This document shows positions 26,660-35,710 of a stretch of DNA of 64,000 nt, in pieces. The notes beneath the pieces were generated by a model, which saw nothing but the letters and a program-made list of their open reading frames with translations, searched no databases and was not told the DNA's origin. Position 1 is the first letter of the stretch; every line of letters starts with the position of its first letter. The stretch covers positions 194,162-258,161 of the forward strand of contig JBMNOE010000001.1 in the NCBI GenBank assembly GCA_050942895.1. Direction: 5' to 3'. Made by a program: the position numbers and the translations under genes. The stretch comes from JBNRMR01 sp050942895. Lineage in GTDB: Bacteria; Bacillota; Clostridia; Christensenellales; UBA1750.

Positions 26660-27046
26660 CTACTTAACCTGATCGAGAACGACGGTTATGTGGCTGGTGC
26701 GCTTAAGCCTGGGGGAAGCCATTCCCCTTGAGCCGGCGCGGAAACGCTTGAGGGTTGCGCCCTGGTTGGCGAAGCACTCTGCGACGTACAGGCTGCTTCT
26801 GTCCAGTTCAAGGTTATTCTCCGCGTTTGCAACAGCGCTCAGCAGCACTTTCTCCACGACGGGGGATGCTGCCTTCGGGGTGAACTTCAATATCGCCAGG
26901 GCGTCGTCCACCTTCTTGCCGCGTATAAGATCCACGACTATCTTGACCTTGCGCGATGAAATGCGTATATGTTTGGCTGTGGCCCTGGGGCGCCTGTCGG
27001 CGTTCTCAGCGCGTGCAGCCGCTTTTTCCTTAACTCTTGTTGCCAT
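26660..27046 (-). CDS. rplV: Large-subunit ribosomal protein uL22
   Basis: 128 aa. A 20-residue Lys/Ala/Arg-rich extension precedes the standard core beginning ATAKHIRISSRKVKIVVDLI. The C-terminal RASPR-like loop reads RAGSRGMASPRLKRTSHITV. Confidence 0.98.
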   Translation of the reverse strand: MATRVKEKAAARAENADRRPRATAKHIRISSRKVKIVVDLIRGKKVDDALAILKFTPKAASPVVEKVLLSAVANAENNLELDRSSLYVAECFANQGATLKRFRAGSRGMASPRLKRTSHITVVLDQVK

Positions 27047-27059
27047 GCCTTAGCCTCCT

Positions 27060-27338
27060 TTAACGACCGCCGGAGGACTTTTCGCCTGCGTGACCCCTGA
27101 AGGTACGCGTGGGCGCAAACTCTCCGAACTTGTGGCCGACCATTTCCTCCGTGATATAGATGGGAACATGCTTGCGTCCATCATGAACAGCAACTGTGTG
27201 CCCTACGAAATCAGGGAATATTGTCGAGGCGCGAGACCAGGTCTTAAGGACTTTTTTCTGGCCCTTTTCGTTCATATCCTGGATTCTCTTAAGCAGGACG
27301 GGCTGAATATACGGCCCCTTCTTAACTGAACGTGACAT
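27060..27338 (-). CDS. rpsS: Small-subunit ribosomal protein uS19
   Basis: 92 aa. MSRSVKKGPYIQPVLLKRIQ and HKFGEFAPTRTFRGHAGEK are diagnostic. It lies between rplB and rplV. Confidence 0.98.
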   Translation of the reverse strand: MSRSVKKGPYIQPVLLKRIQDMNEKGQKKVLKTWSRASTIFPDFVGHTVAVHDGRKHVPIYITEEMVGHKFGEFAPTRTFRGHAGEKSSGGR

Positions 27339-27356
27339 CTATATATCCTCCTTTGC

Positions 27357-28190
27357 CTACTTCTGATTGCGGCGCCTGACGATAAACTTATCGCTGGGCT
27401 TCCTGCGCTTGCGTGTCTTGTATCCCAGTGTGGGCTTGCCCCATGGGGTTACCGGGCTGGGCATACCAACGGGTGATTTTCCTTCGCCGCCGCCGTGGGG
27501 GTGATCGTTGGGGTTCATTGCCACGCCCCTCGTCTGGGGCCTGATGCCTCTGTGGCGGATTCTGCCGGCCTTGCCCCAGTTGACGTTCTCGTTGTCTATG
27601 TTGCCCACCTGGCCGATTGTGGCCTTGGACAGCATCGGTATCATCCGCACTTCACCGGAGGGCAGGCGCACCTGGGAGTAGTCGCCCTCTTTGGCCATCA
27701 GCTGAGCGGCATTTCCCGCCGCCCTCACAAGCTGGCCTCCCTTGCCGGGGATCAGTTCAATGTTGTGGATGAGGGTTCCAAGGGGGATGTTCTTTATCGG
27801 AAGCGCGTTGCCGGGCTTGATGTCGGCATCCTCTCCCGAAAGAATCATGTCGCCCACTTTAATTCCCACCGGAGCCAGTATGTAGCGCTTTTCGCCGTCC
27901 AGATAGTGCAAAAGAGCGATGTTGGCCGTGCGGTTGGGATCGTATTCGATGGTGGCAACCTTAGCGGGTACGCCGTCCTTGTTGCGCTTAAAATCGATGA
28001 TTCTGTACTTGCGCTTCGCTCCGCCGCCTCTGGCCCTGACGGTAATCTTGCCGTGAAGATTTCTGCCTCCGGACCTGTTCAGGCTTTCCACGAGCGATTT
28101 CTCCGGCTTGCTGGTCGTGATCTCGTCAAAGGAAAGCACCGACATGAACCTGCGACCCGGAGAAGTTGGTTTATATTTTTTGATAGCCAT
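27357..28190 (-). CDS. rplB: Large-subunit ribosomal protein uL2
   Basis: 277 aa. GVAMNPNDHPHGGGEGKSP near the C-terminus is the universal uL2 signature, containing the conserved His at the peptidyl-transferase region. RNLHGKITVRARGGGAKRKY is in the N-terminal part. Normal length. Confidence 0.98.
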   Translation of the reverse strand: MAIKKYKPTSPGRRFMSVLSFDEITTSKPEKSLVESLNRSGGRNLHGKITVRARGGGAKRKYRIIDFKRNKDGVPAKVATIEYDPNRTANIALLHYLDGEKRYILAPVGIKVGDMILSGEDADIKPGNALPIKNIPLGTLIHNIELIPGKGGQLVRAAGNAAQLMAKEGDYSQVRLPSGEVRMIPMLSKATIGQVGNIDNENVNWGKAGRIRHRGIRPQTRGVAMNPNDHPHGGGEGKSPVGMPSPVTPWGKPTLGYKTRKRRKPSDKFIVRRRNQK

Positions 28191-28210
28191 GTTTTTTCCT
28201 CCTTGCTGTC

Positions 28211-28507
28211 TTAGATCATGCCCTCAAAGAACGGTATGCTCTTTGAATCGGCCGTTAGCTTCACGAAAGCCTTTTTAACTTCTGGCCTTCTGCCTTCCGT
28301 TCTGCCCTGGCGCTTGATCTTGCCTATCTGACGCAGAGTGTTGACCCTTTCAACCTTCACGCCGAATATCTCCTCAATGGCCTTCTTAATTTCCACCTTG
28401 TTGGCATCAACCGCCACTTCGAAGGTGTAAAGCCTGTTTCCCATCTGGTCGTAGCTCTTTTCAGTGAGAACCGGCTTGCGGATTATATCGTAAGAAACTC
28501 TGCTCAT
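28211..28507 (-). CDS. rplW: Large-subunit ribosomal protein uL23
   Basis: 98 aa, at the exit tunnel. DIIRKPVLTEKSYDQMGN and KRQGRTEGRRPEVKKAFVKL are typical. The stop of rplD and the start codon share a base (TAATG), suggesting translational coupling. Confidence 0.97.
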   Translation of the reverse strand: MSRVSYDIIRKPVLTEKSYDQMGNRLYTFEVAVDANKVEIKKAIEEIFGVKVERVNTLRQIGKIKRQGRTEGRRPEVKKAFVKLTADSKSIPFFEGMI

Positions 28508-29130
28508 TATGCGTACACCTCCTGGATCTGGTCAACCGCATCCTTGACGACGATAAACTTGTCATGGCCCAGAATGTCCAGCACGTTGATGGTGTTCACA
28601 TACGCGGTCTTTACGCCGGGTATATTCCTGCTGGCGCGAAGAACGTCCTCGTTCCTTGCATCAAGCACCAAAAGCACCTTTCTGTCTGCGCTGAGGGCCT
28701 TTAAAACCTTGACCATCTCGCTGGTCTTGGGCTGTGAAAGGTTCAGGCTGTCCAGAATGATCATTTCACCGTCGATGACCTTCGCTGAAAGCGCGCTCTT
28801 AAGGGCGAGCTTGCGAACCTTTCTGGGAACGTTGATGCTGAAATCACGGGGCTTGTGGGCGAATGTCACGCCGCCGCCTGTGAACTGAGGCGCACGGATG
28901 GTTCCCTGGCGGGCGCGCCCTGTGCCCTTTTGCCTGTAGGGCTTCCTGCCGCCGCCGCGGACTTCGCTGCGTGTAAGCGTTGCTTTGGTGCCCTGGCGCT
29001 TGCTGTTAAGCTGCGCTCTAACCACCGTATGCAGAACGGCTTCATTGGGCTTAATGCCGAAAATTTCTTCTGCCAGATCCATCTTGCCCACTTCCTGGCC
29101 CTGCATATTTAAAACTGCTACTGTAGGCAT
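28507..29130 (-). CDS. rplD: Large-subunit ribosomal protein uL4
   Basis: 207 aa. The Arg/Gly-rich extended loop (RSEVRGGGRKPYRQKGTGRA) and the downstream GPLLP-region equivalents mark uL4. In E. coli uL4 autoregulates the S10 operon; the leader at 30152-30355 would be the place to look for such control here. Confidence 0.98.
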   Translation of the reverse strand: MPTVAVLNMQGQEVGKMDLAEEIFGIKPNEAVLHTVVRAQLNSKRQGTKATLTRSEVRGGGRKPYRQKGTGRARQGTIRAPQFTGGGVTFAHKPRDFSINVPRKVRKLALKSALSAKVIDGEMIILDSLNLSQPKTSEMVKVLKALSADRKVLLVLDARNEDVLRASRNIPGVKTAYVNTINVLDILGHDKFIVVKDAVDQIQEVYA

Positions 29131-29148
29131 GAAACTTTCCTCCTTCTT

Positions 29149-29799
29149 TTAGGAACGCCGCGCCTTGACGGAATCGCGGATGACCACAAGCGAGCCATTC
29201 GCGCCGGGGAGCGCGCCCTTGATCAGCAGGAGGTTGCGGTCTGCATCGACCTTCACGACCTCCAGACGTTGTACTGTAACCCTCTGTGCACCCATGTGCC
29301 CGGCCAGCTTCTTATTTTTGAAGACTTTGGACGGATTGGAGTTGGCTCCCAGTGAGCCCTGGCCCCTGTGATACTTGGAGCCGTGAGCCATCGGCCCGCG
29401 GGACAAATTCCAGCGGCTGATGGCCCCTGTGAAGCCCTTGCCCTTTGAAACGCCCGTCACGTCGACCCTGTCGCCCTCGCCGAAAACATCGGCCTTTATG
29501 ACTTGTCCTACTTCCATCTGCTCAGCGTCGTCCAAGCGCAGCTCGCGCAGATATCTGGCTGGGGAAACCCCCGCCTTTTCAAAGTGACCTAGCTCGGGCT
29601 TGTTCTTGAGTTTCTTTGCGCGGTTTTCTTCCATCGCGCCGAAACCAACCTGAACTGACGAGTAACCGTCGCGCTCAACCGTCTTTTTCTGCACCACCGT
29701 GCAGGGGCCGGCTTCAACGACGGTAACGGGAACGACGCGGCCATCACTTGTGAAAACCTGCGTCATGCCCAGCTTTTTGCCGAGAATCGCCTTTTTCAT
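29149..29799 (-). CDS. rplC: Large-subunit ribosomal protein uL3
   Basis: 216 aa; starts at ATG 29799 (MKKAILGKKLGMTQVF) with AGGAGG 7 nt upstream. A longer in-frame reading is rejected. SKGKGFTGAISRWNLSRGPM and KYHRGQGSLGANSNPSKVFK belong to the conserved central extension. Confidence 0.98.
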   Translation of the reverse strand: MKKAILGKKLGMTQVFTSDGRVVPVTVVEAGPCTVVQKKTVERDGYSSVQVGFGAMEENRAKKLKNKPELGHFEKAGVSPARYLRELRLDDAEQMEVGQVIKADVFGEGDRVDVTGVSKGKGFTGAISRWNLSRGPMAHGSKYHRGQGSLGANSNPSKVFKNKKLAGHMGAQRVTVQRLEVVKVDADRNLLLIKGALPGANGSLVVIRDSVKARRS

Positions 29800-29842
29800 T
29801 CTTGTTCCTCCTAAAAATTTCACCAGAAAAATATCAAACGAA

Positions 29843-30151
29843 TCAGAGCTTGATCTCGATATCCACGCCTGCGGGCAGGTCGAGCCTCATAAGGGCGTCC
29901 ACCGTGCGGGGCTTGGGGTCGAGGATGTCGATGAGGCGCTTGTGGGTGCGCATCTCGAACTGCTCGCGCGAATCCTTGTTAACGTGGGGGCTGCGCAGTA
30001 TGGTCACGATCTCCTTCTCCGTGGGCAGGGGGATCGGCCCGGAAACCCTGGCGCCGGTGCGGCGCGCAGTCTCCACGATTCTTTCGCAACTCTGATCGAT
30101 GAGGGTGTGTTCATAAGCTTTCAGCTTGATCCTGATCTTCTGATTGGCCAT
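29843..30151 (-). CDS. rpsJ: Small-subunit ribosomal protein uS10
   Basis: 102 aa; first gene of the cluster. MANQKIRIKLKAYEHTLIDQ and RTHKRLIDILDPKPRTVDAL are diagnostic. It also acts as transcription antitermination factor NusE (family knowledge). AGGAGG lies 7-8 nt upstream. A strong promoter and a leader of about 200 nt precede it. Confidence 0.98.
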   Translation of the reverse strand: MANQKIRIKLKAYEHTLIDQSCERIVETARRTGARVSGPIPLPTEKEIVTILRSPHVNKDSREQFEMRTHKRLIDILDPKPRTVDALMRLDLPAGVDIEIKL

Positions 30152-30355
30152 TTGTTATTACCTCCTTGAACTTTCAGCTCCTGGTGCATCATGTACACTT
30201 AGCCGTGTGTGCCGCACTCATATTTTCTTGACGGAGTTTTTCTCCGTCATCACGCCGGCGACTCGGTTTATGCTTCCCAGCACATGAAAACGGCTGTATA
30301 TCGCGAAAATTACCCGACGGCCAAAGCCGGCAACCTCCCGCGATTGAACGCCAGC
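30152..30355 (-). promoter_or_regulatory. Structured 5' leader of the S10 operon
   Basis: About 200 nt between the predicted transcription start and rpsJ. It holds a perfect 8-bp hairpin with a five-base loop (TGACGGAG at 30229-30236 and its complement at 30242-30249). A second stem is TCGCG/CGCGA (30301-30305 with 30339-30343) enclosing a smaller CGGC/GCCG hairpin. Neither is followed by a T-run, so they are leader structures, not terminators. A ribosomal-protein target is plausible but unproven. Confidence 0.5.
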
Positions 30356-30361
30356 CTTAAG

Positions 30362-30390
30362 AGTATACAATAACTTTTTCCCAATTGCAA
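30362..30390 (-). promoter_or_regulatory. Main promoter of the S10-spc-alpha cluster
   Basis: Minus strand -35 TTGCAA (30385-30390), 17-nt spacer, -10 TATACT (30362-30367). An A-rich tract immediately upstream on that strand could act as an UP element. It is the only strong promoter visible upstream of rpsJ. Confidence 0.82.
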
Positions 30391-30508
30391 GGGTTTTTTC
30401 TTCTTTTTTCTGATTTTTCCTTTAAAATCGGCCGGCAAAATGTGGAACCGGCTCCGGCTTGTCCATCCGCATTGGAAAGCAAAATTTTTGCAAATATCAA
30501 GGGGGAAG

Positions 30509-31147
30509 CTACCTGACCTTTTTAAATCCCGACAGCATTTTTTCAAGAAAACTAAACATACCGGATATACCGGAAAAGACCGAGCCCGCTTCAATTTCCT
30601 GCATAAGCCCCTTTGCCGCGACTGATATGACATCGCCATATATGTAGTTTACCCCCGCCAGCACAAGGCCAATCAGCGCCACCAGCAGGGCCGCCCGGGC
30701 AAAGTTTTGCTTCACCACTTTATTGCAGCCCCCAAGCGCCCAGACTATCAGCGCCGCCAGGTTCACCAGCGGGATAAACATAAGCATGAATATGCCCACA
30801 AAGCCTCCCGTTGTCACCACGGCGCTTCTTCCCCTCAGCGCCCTGCGCGATCTGACAACCACCGTGTTTTTAAGTCCCACGGTTTTAGGGGCTGCAGGCT
30901 CCTGCGGCAAATCCACCTTCACCGTCAGCGGTTCCTCATCATAAACCCCGCTCTCTTCTGCGGTTTCCTTCATATTATACTCCGCCTTTATGCCCCGGGG
31001 CTTCCCGGCTGCAAAGCCGGACATTTTCTCCTCCATTCGCCTGACCCTATAGCCTGCGTCAATATCCCTGTCCAAAGGCGCGGCGCAGTCGGAACAGAAC
31101 CTGCTGTTATCATCCATTTCGTTTCCGCATTCCCTGCAATATATCAT
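30509..31147 (-). CDS. Zinc-ribbon membrane protein of unknown function
   Basis: 212 aa; start taken as ATG 31147, 7 nt from AAAGGAG (an ATG two codons earlier is too close). The N-terminus YCRECGNEMDDNSRFCSDCA is a four-Cys zinc ribbon. An acidic, poorly ordered linker (about 30-100) leads to two hydrophobic segments near residues 113-145 and 153-172, followed by an amphipathic tail. The architecture is common in Firmicutes and no specific function is known. It is transcribed away from zupT and toward the S10 promoter. Confidence 0.75.
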   Translation of the reverse strand: MIYCRECGNEMDDNSRFCSDCAAPLDRDIDAGYRVRRMEEKMSGFAAGKPRGIKAEYNMKETAEESGVYDEEPLTVKVDLPQEPAAPKTVGLKNTVVVRSRRALRGRSAVVTTGGFVGIFMLMFIPLVNLAALIVWALGGCNKVVKQNFARAALLVALIGLVLAGVNYIYGDVISVAAKGLMQEIEAGSVFSGISGMFSFLEKMLSGFKKVR

Positions 31148-31270
31148 CTTCATGCTCCTTTCGGGACAAACTGCCGTTTTGATATTTTTTATAGCTTTTA
31201 TATTTTTATATAATTTTTATAATATATATGCTAATGCATGCTAATTTTTTCCTCATATACATTAAAATAC

Positions 31271-31299
31271 TTTTGATCGGCGCATTATCATGATATAAT
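31271..31299 (+). promoter_or_regulatory. Promoter of the ZIP transporter gene
   Basis: Extended -10 TGATATAAT (TATAAT at 31294-31299) with a weak -35 TTTTGA (31271-31276) at 17 nt. An inverted repeat, GCATTAT at 31282-31288 and ATAATGC at 31295-31301, spans the spacer and -10 and could be an operator. It does not resemble the Zur-like operator at 47686. Confidence 0.5.
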
Positions 31300-31332
31300 G
31301 CAGCTGCATAATATGAAAAAAAGGAGGATTGT

Positions 31333-32145
31333 ATGAACAACGTAGTTATTGCGTTTTTGCTCACGCTCTTCGCCGGCCTTTCAACAGGCATAGGAAGCGC
31401 CCTGGCCTTTTTCGTTAAAAAAACCAACACAAAATTTCTTTCGGTAAGCCTTGGCTTCTCCGCCGGCGTGATGATATATGTCTCTATGGTGGAAATTTTT
31501 TTTAAAGCCCAGGAGAGTCTCACTGCCGCCTTTGGCAATGCAAAGACCGGCGCCATCGTCACCGTAGCGGCATTTTTCGGCGGCATGCTCTTTATCGGCC
31601 TGATCGATAGGCTGATTCCAAAGGATCAAAACCCCCATGAAGCGGCGCTTGTGGGCGAAAGCGAGGATGTGCTCCACGGCGAAGGCCGTAAAAAAAAGCT
31701 GATGCGCACCGGCCTTTTCACTGCCCTTGCCATCGCCATACACAACTTTCCCGAGGGCCTTGCCACCTTCATATCGGCCCTTCAGGGGCCTTCCGTGGCC
31801 ATACCTATAGTCGTTGCAATAGCCATTCACAACATTCCCGAAGGCATTGCGGTTTCAGTTCCTATATATTACGCCACCGGAAGCAAGAAAAAAGCCTTCC
31901 TATATTCCTTTGCTTCGGGCCTTTCAGAACCGCTGGGCGCAGTGATCGGCTATCTGTTGCTGCTTCCCTTCATGAACGATGTGGTCTATGGCGTTCTTTT
32001 TGCGGGAGTGGCGGGCATTATGGTCTTTATCTCCCTTGACGAGCTGCTCCCCTCCGCCAGAGAGTACGGCGAGCATCATCTTTCAATATACGGTCTCGTC
32101 TCAGGGATGATGGTTATGGCTGTAAGCCTCATACTTTTCATGTAG
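31333..32145 (+). CDS. zupT: ZIP-family divalent metal transporter ZupT
   Basis: 270 aa, eight predicted spans, imports Zn2+ and possibly Fe2+ or Mn2+ (family knowledge). The metal-binding signatures HNFPEGLATF and HNIPEGIAVS are intact on consecutive helices. AAAGGAGG lies 5 nt before the ATG. It stands alone, flanked by an AT-rich divergent promoter region and a bidirectional terminator. It is not linked to the zinc operon at 47.7-52.1 kb, and its own regulation is unclear. Confidence 0.92.
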   Translation: MNNVVIAFLLTLFAGLSTGIGSALAFFVKKTNTKFLSVSLGFSAGVMIYVSMVEIFFKAQESLTAAFGNAKTGAIVTVAAFFGGMLFIGLIDRLIPKDQNPHEAALVGESEDVLHGEGRKKKLMRTGLFTALAIAIHNFPEGLATFISALQGPSVAIPIVVAIAIHNIPEGIAVSVPIYYATGSKKKAFLYSFASGLSEPLGAVIGYLLLLPFMNDVVYGVLFAGVAGIMVFISLDELLPSAREYGEHHLSIYGLVSGMMVMAVSLILFM

Positions 32146-32192
32146 TTTCCATTGTTTGCTTTCTCCGAAGCGTGAAGATGCAAAAATGCAAA

Positions 32193-32222
32193 AACCCCGA
32201 CTCCATCAAAGAGCCGGGGGTT
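32193..32222. terminator. Bidirectional terminator between zupT and the aminotransferase gene
   Basis: AACCCCGACTC (32193-32203) pairs with GAGCCGGGGGTT (32211-32222) with one bulge and one G-U. T-runs follow on both strands. It separates two convergent genes. Confidence 0.75.
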
Positions 32223-32258
32223 GCTTTTGTGTAGTTTATTGCTAAAAGATTCGATGCT

Positions 32259-33368
32259 TTAGATCAGCTCTTTAAACGCGGCAAGCAATCTGTCCACATT
32301 GGCGTCCTGGGCAGTGTAGCCCATCAAACCGATGCGGATTATCTTCCCCGCCAGGGGGCCAAGGCCCGCGCCGATTTCAATGCTGTATTCCTTCAGCAGC
32401 CTGCTTCTAAGCTCCGCCTCGTTCACGCCTTCGGGCACCACCACGGCGTTCAGCATGGGCAGCCTTGCTTCCTTTTCAACCAGCAGCTTCATTCCCAGCT
32501 CGTCAAGACCCTTTGCAAGCCTGTCGTGGGCGGCTCTGTGGCGGGCGAAGGAATTTTCAAGGCCCTCCTCCAGCAGATTGTGTATGGCCTGATAAAGACC
32601 GTATAGCATGTTTATGGGCGCCGTGTGATGGTAAACCCTTGACTTGCCCTCCCAGTATTGGGTCAAAAGGCTCATATCCAGATACCAGTTTGGAACCTTT
32701 GTCTTACGGGAAAGGATCAAATCCACAGCAGCCTGCGAAAATGTAATTGGCGCAAGTCCGGGGGGGCATGAAAGGCATTTCTGGGTGCCGCTGTAGCATA
32801 TGTCCGCGCCCCATTTATCGGCCTCAACGGGCATTCCGCCAAGGCTGGTCACGCAGTCCACCAAATAAAGGGCGCCGCTTTCTTTCACCAGCCTGCCGAT
32901 TTCCTCCACAGGATTTAAAACGCCGGTTGAGGTCTCCGCATGAACAATGGCCACCAGCTTGTATTTTTCATCTGCGAGGCGCTCTTTAACGGAATCGACA
33001 AGAACAGGGGTGCCCCACTCAAACTCCAGCTTTGTGACATCGGCGCCAAGGCGGCCTGCAACCTCCGCCATCCTCACGCCGAAAACACCGTTTATAAGCA
33101 CCAGAACCTTGTCGCCCGGCTCAACCATATTGACGAAGGCGCATTCCATTCCGATGGAGCCGGTCCCCGAAAGAGGAACTGTCAGCTCATTTTCAGTGCC
33201 AAAGAGAACCTTCAGCCCTTTTTTGATCTCGTCCATTATTTTAATGAAGTAAGGGTCCAGATGTCCCAATGTGGGGCGGGACATGGCATGATAAGTGCTT
33301 GGCGCAACGCTGCTGGGGCCCGGACCCATCAGCAAAACGCTTTGAACATCGTCCAGATAATTTTTCAT
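32259..33368 (-). CDS. Class V aminotransferase (alanine-glyoxylate / serine-pyruvate type)
   Basis: 369 aa PLP enzyme. N-terminal LLMGPGPSSVAPSTYHAMSR is the typical opening of this family; VDCVTSLGGMP contains the PLP-nitrogen-binding Asp region; SGTQKCLSCPPG carries the Schiff-base Lys. Members transfer the amino group of alanine, serine or phosphonate analogues to glyoxylate or pyruvate. The exact substrate cannot be set, and a purine-catabolism or serine role are both possible. It is monocistronic, between zupT and recN. Confidence 0.87.
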   Translation of the reverse strand: MKNYLDDVQSVLLMGPGPSSVAPSTYHAMSRPTLGHLDPYFIKIMDEIKKGLKVLFGTENELTVPLSGTGSIGMECAFVNMVEPGDKVLVLINGVFGVRMAEVAGRLGADVTKLEFEWGTPVLVDSVKERLADEKYKLVAIVHAETSTGVLNPVEEIGRLVKESGALYLVDCVTSLGGMPVEADKWGADICYSGTQKCLSCPPGLAPITFSQAAVDLILSRKTKVPNWYLDMSLLTQYWEGKSRVYHHTAPINMLYGLYQAIHNLLEEGLENSFARHRAAHDRLAKGLDELGMKLLVEKEARLPMLNAVVVPEGVNEAELRSRLLKEYSIEIGAGLGPLAGKIIRIGLMGYTAQDANVDRLLAAFKELI

Positions 33369-33493
33369 CGCTTATTTCTCCTTTGCGAAATCGATTTCAA
33401 TAATCAGTATACCATATCAGCGATTAACAGTAAATGAGTTATCTGTATTATTTTTCAAAGTATTATTGATTTTAGACCAATTTCCATAACTTT

Positions 33494-35155
33494 TTACAGC
33501 TTTTTCGCCTTTACAAGCATTTCCCTTGCATGGGCCATAGCCGTCTCGCTCTCGCCGCCGCCGGAAAGCCTGGCTATCTCAGCCGTTCTTTCATCACCCT
33601 CAAGCCTTTGAAGTTTTGTCACGGTGCGGTCCTGAGCGGAGCTCTTCTCGATAAGAAAGTGTGCATCCCCCGCCGCAGCGATAGTCGCCAGATGGGTCAC
33701 GCAAAGCACCTGCCTGTCCTTGGCGATGGAGCGCATTTTTTTCGCCACCGACATCGCCACACGGCCGCTTATGCCGCTGTCTATTTCATCGAATATCATC
33801 GTGTCGATGCCGTCATTTTGCGCGGTTATGCTCTTTAGCGCCAGCATAATCCGAGACATTTCCCCGCCGGAAGCAGTTCTGCTCAGGGGCTTTAAAGCCT
33901 CGCCCGGGTTGGCGGCGATCATGAAGCGAATCGAGTCCCAGCCCTGCGCCGAAGGCTCCCTCTTTTCAAACTCCGCCTCAAACCTGATCTTCGACATGTT
34001 CAGATCCGCCAGATGCTCCACAACTCTTTCACAGAACAGACCAGCAGTCTTTTTTCTTGCCAGTGAAAGAACCTCACAGTCTCTTTCAAGAATGTTGCGG
34101 GCTTTTTCAACTTCCTCCTCAAGCTTTTTCAGCGTCGCTTCGCCGTTTATGAGCCTTTCCAGCTCATCCTGCGCGGAAGAAAGATGCTTCAGCACCTCTG
34201 ATATGTCCTTTCCATATTTGCGCTTGAGCATGTTCAGGGCCTCAAGCCTTTCCTCCACGGCGTCCACTTCCCGCTCGTCGTACTCAAGGCCCTCCGCCAG
34301 GGAGGATATCTCGTAGGAAACATCCTCAAGATTATAGTAGCTCTCGTCAATTCTTTCGGCCAGTTCCCGGTACTTTCCATCAAACCGACCTGCGGTTTCC
34401 AGGCCTCTTGCAGCATTTTTAAGGAAACCTAAAAGCCCCCCGTCCAAAACCGACTTAGCATCTGAAACTGCCTGCGCAATCTGCTGGGCGTTTTTGAAGA
34501 ACTCCTTGCGCTTGCTCAGTTCCTCCTCCTCGCCCGGGCGAAGGTTGGCCGCCTTTATCTCGTCTATCTGATAGGCCAAAGTGTCTATTCTTCTGGCCAT
34601 CTCGCTGGCAGAGCCGGCAAAATCCCTCAGTCTTTTTCTGGCTCCGGAAAAATCGCCATAGGATTTTTCAGTCCTGCCTAAAAGATCCGCAATCTCTGCG
34701 CCGCCAAAGCCGTCCACGCATTTGAGATGATACTCCTCCTTCAAAAGGGATTGATGCTCATGCTGGCCATGTATGTCCACTATAAGCCCGGTGAAAGTCT
34801 TAAGCATGTTAAGTGGCACAACCATGCCGCAAATTCTGCAAACGCTCCTGCCCGAGACGCTTATCTCCCTGGAAGCAGAGCACACGCCCTCATCGCATTC
34901 CAGCTGATTTTCATCTATGAAGGCCAGCGCGGCCTCGTTGGCTGAAATGTCAAAAAGAGCCTGAACTACCGCCTTTTCCTGGCCGGTTCTTATCAGGCCC
35001 CTGTCCGCTCTTTCACCAAGGGCAAGGCCGAGGGCGTCTATCAATATCGACTTTCCCGCGCCGGTTTCGCCCGAAAGAATATTCAGGCCCTTCAAGAACT
35101 CCACATGGAGCGACTCGATCAGGGCCACATTTTTCACATCAAGGCTGATTAGCAT
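33494..35155 (-). CDS. recN: DNA repair protein RecN
   Basis: 553 aa SMC-like ATPase for double-strand break repair. Walker A GETGAGKSILIDALGL is near the N-terminus; coiled-coil arms rich in Glu/Lys/Leu fill about 160-370. The C-terminal half has the signature TASGGEMSRIMLALK and Walker B TMIFDEIDSGISG. It is last of nadK-argR-recN, an order conserved in Firmicutes. Confidence 0.97.
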   Translation of the reverse strand: MLISLDVKNVALIESLHVEFLKGLNILSGETGAGKSILIDALGLALGERADRGLIRTGQEKAVVQALFDISANEAALAFIDENQLECDEGVCSASREISVSGRSVCRICGMVVPLNMLKTFTGLIVDIHGQHEHQSLLKEEYHLKCVDGFGGAEIADLLGRTEKSYGDFSGARKRLRDFAGSASEMARRIDTLAYQIDEIKAANLRPGEEEELSKRKEFFKNAQQIAQAVSDAKSVLDGGLLGFLKNAARGLETAGRFDGKYRELAERIDESYYNLEDVSYEISSLAEGLEYDEREVDAVEERLEALNMLKRKYGKDISEVLKHLSSAQDELERLINGEATLKKLEEEVEKARNILERDCEVLSLARKKTAGLFCERVVEHLADLNMSKIRFEAEFEKREPSAQGWDSIRFMIAANPGEALKPLSRTASGGEMSRIMLALKSITAQNDGIDTMIFDEIDSGISGRVAMSVAKKMRSIAKDRQVLCVTHLATIAAAGDAHFLIEKSSAQDRTVTKLQRLEGDERTAEIARLSGGGESETAMAHAREMLVKAKKL

Positions 35156-35180
35156 AAAAAGTTCTCCCGCCGGGGCTTAG

Positions 35181-35636
35181 CTACTGGCGCACCATGCTCT
35201 TGAAGCGCCTGATTATCTCGTCCACATCGTCCACGGACTTGACTATCACCAGCAATGTGTTGTCCCCCGCTATCGTGCCGATTATATTCGGCCATTTCAT
35301 CGCATCCAGCGCCTCACACGCGGCGTTTGCCGCTCCGGTGATCGTCTTTATGACCAAAAGATTGCCCGCGCTGTCGATGGTAAGGGCGCTTTCGCTGAAT
35401 ATCCTGGTGAATCTGTCCGCAATGCTGGACTCGGCCTTGTCCATTGTGGCATATTTGTACACGCCTTTTGAGGACATGGTCTTAACCAGCCGCAGCTCTT
35501 TTATATCCCTGGATATGGTGGCTTGCGTAACGGTCACATTCCGTTCCTTCAACGCCCTTGCGATATCCTCCTGGGTTTCGATTTCCTGATTTTCGATTAT
35601 GTCCATAATCATCTCATGGCGCACTGCTTTTATCAT
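35181..35636 (-). CDS. argR: Arginine repressor ArgR
   Basis: 151 aa. An N-terminal winged helix binds ARG boxes (VTQATISRDIKELRLVK). The C-terminal oligomerisation and arginine-binding domain contains GTIAGDNTLLVIVKSVDDVD. Hexameric regulator of arginine biosynthesis and catabolism (family knowledge). No arg genes are in the window. It lies between nadK and recN. Confidence 0.96.
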   Translation of the reverse strand: MIKAVRHEMIMDIIENQEIETQEDIARALKERNVTVTQATISRDIKELRLVKTMSSKGVYKYATMDKAESSIADRFTRIFSESALTIDSAGNLLVIKTITGAANAACEALDAMKWPNIIGTIAGDNTLLVIVKSVDDVDEIIRRFKSMVRQ

Positions 35637-35710
35637 ATATACACCCCGTCTAAAAGGTTTTTCCGTTTTAATAATTGCTTCGTCCCCGCAGGCTCCGGAA
35701 GGCCTGTCCG

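Noticed and set aside
30310..30639. Minus-strand open frame running through the S10 promoter
   Set aside because: It overlaps the zinc-ribbon gene and the -35/-10 elements, and its Lys/Arg/Leu-rich translation has no family resemblance.
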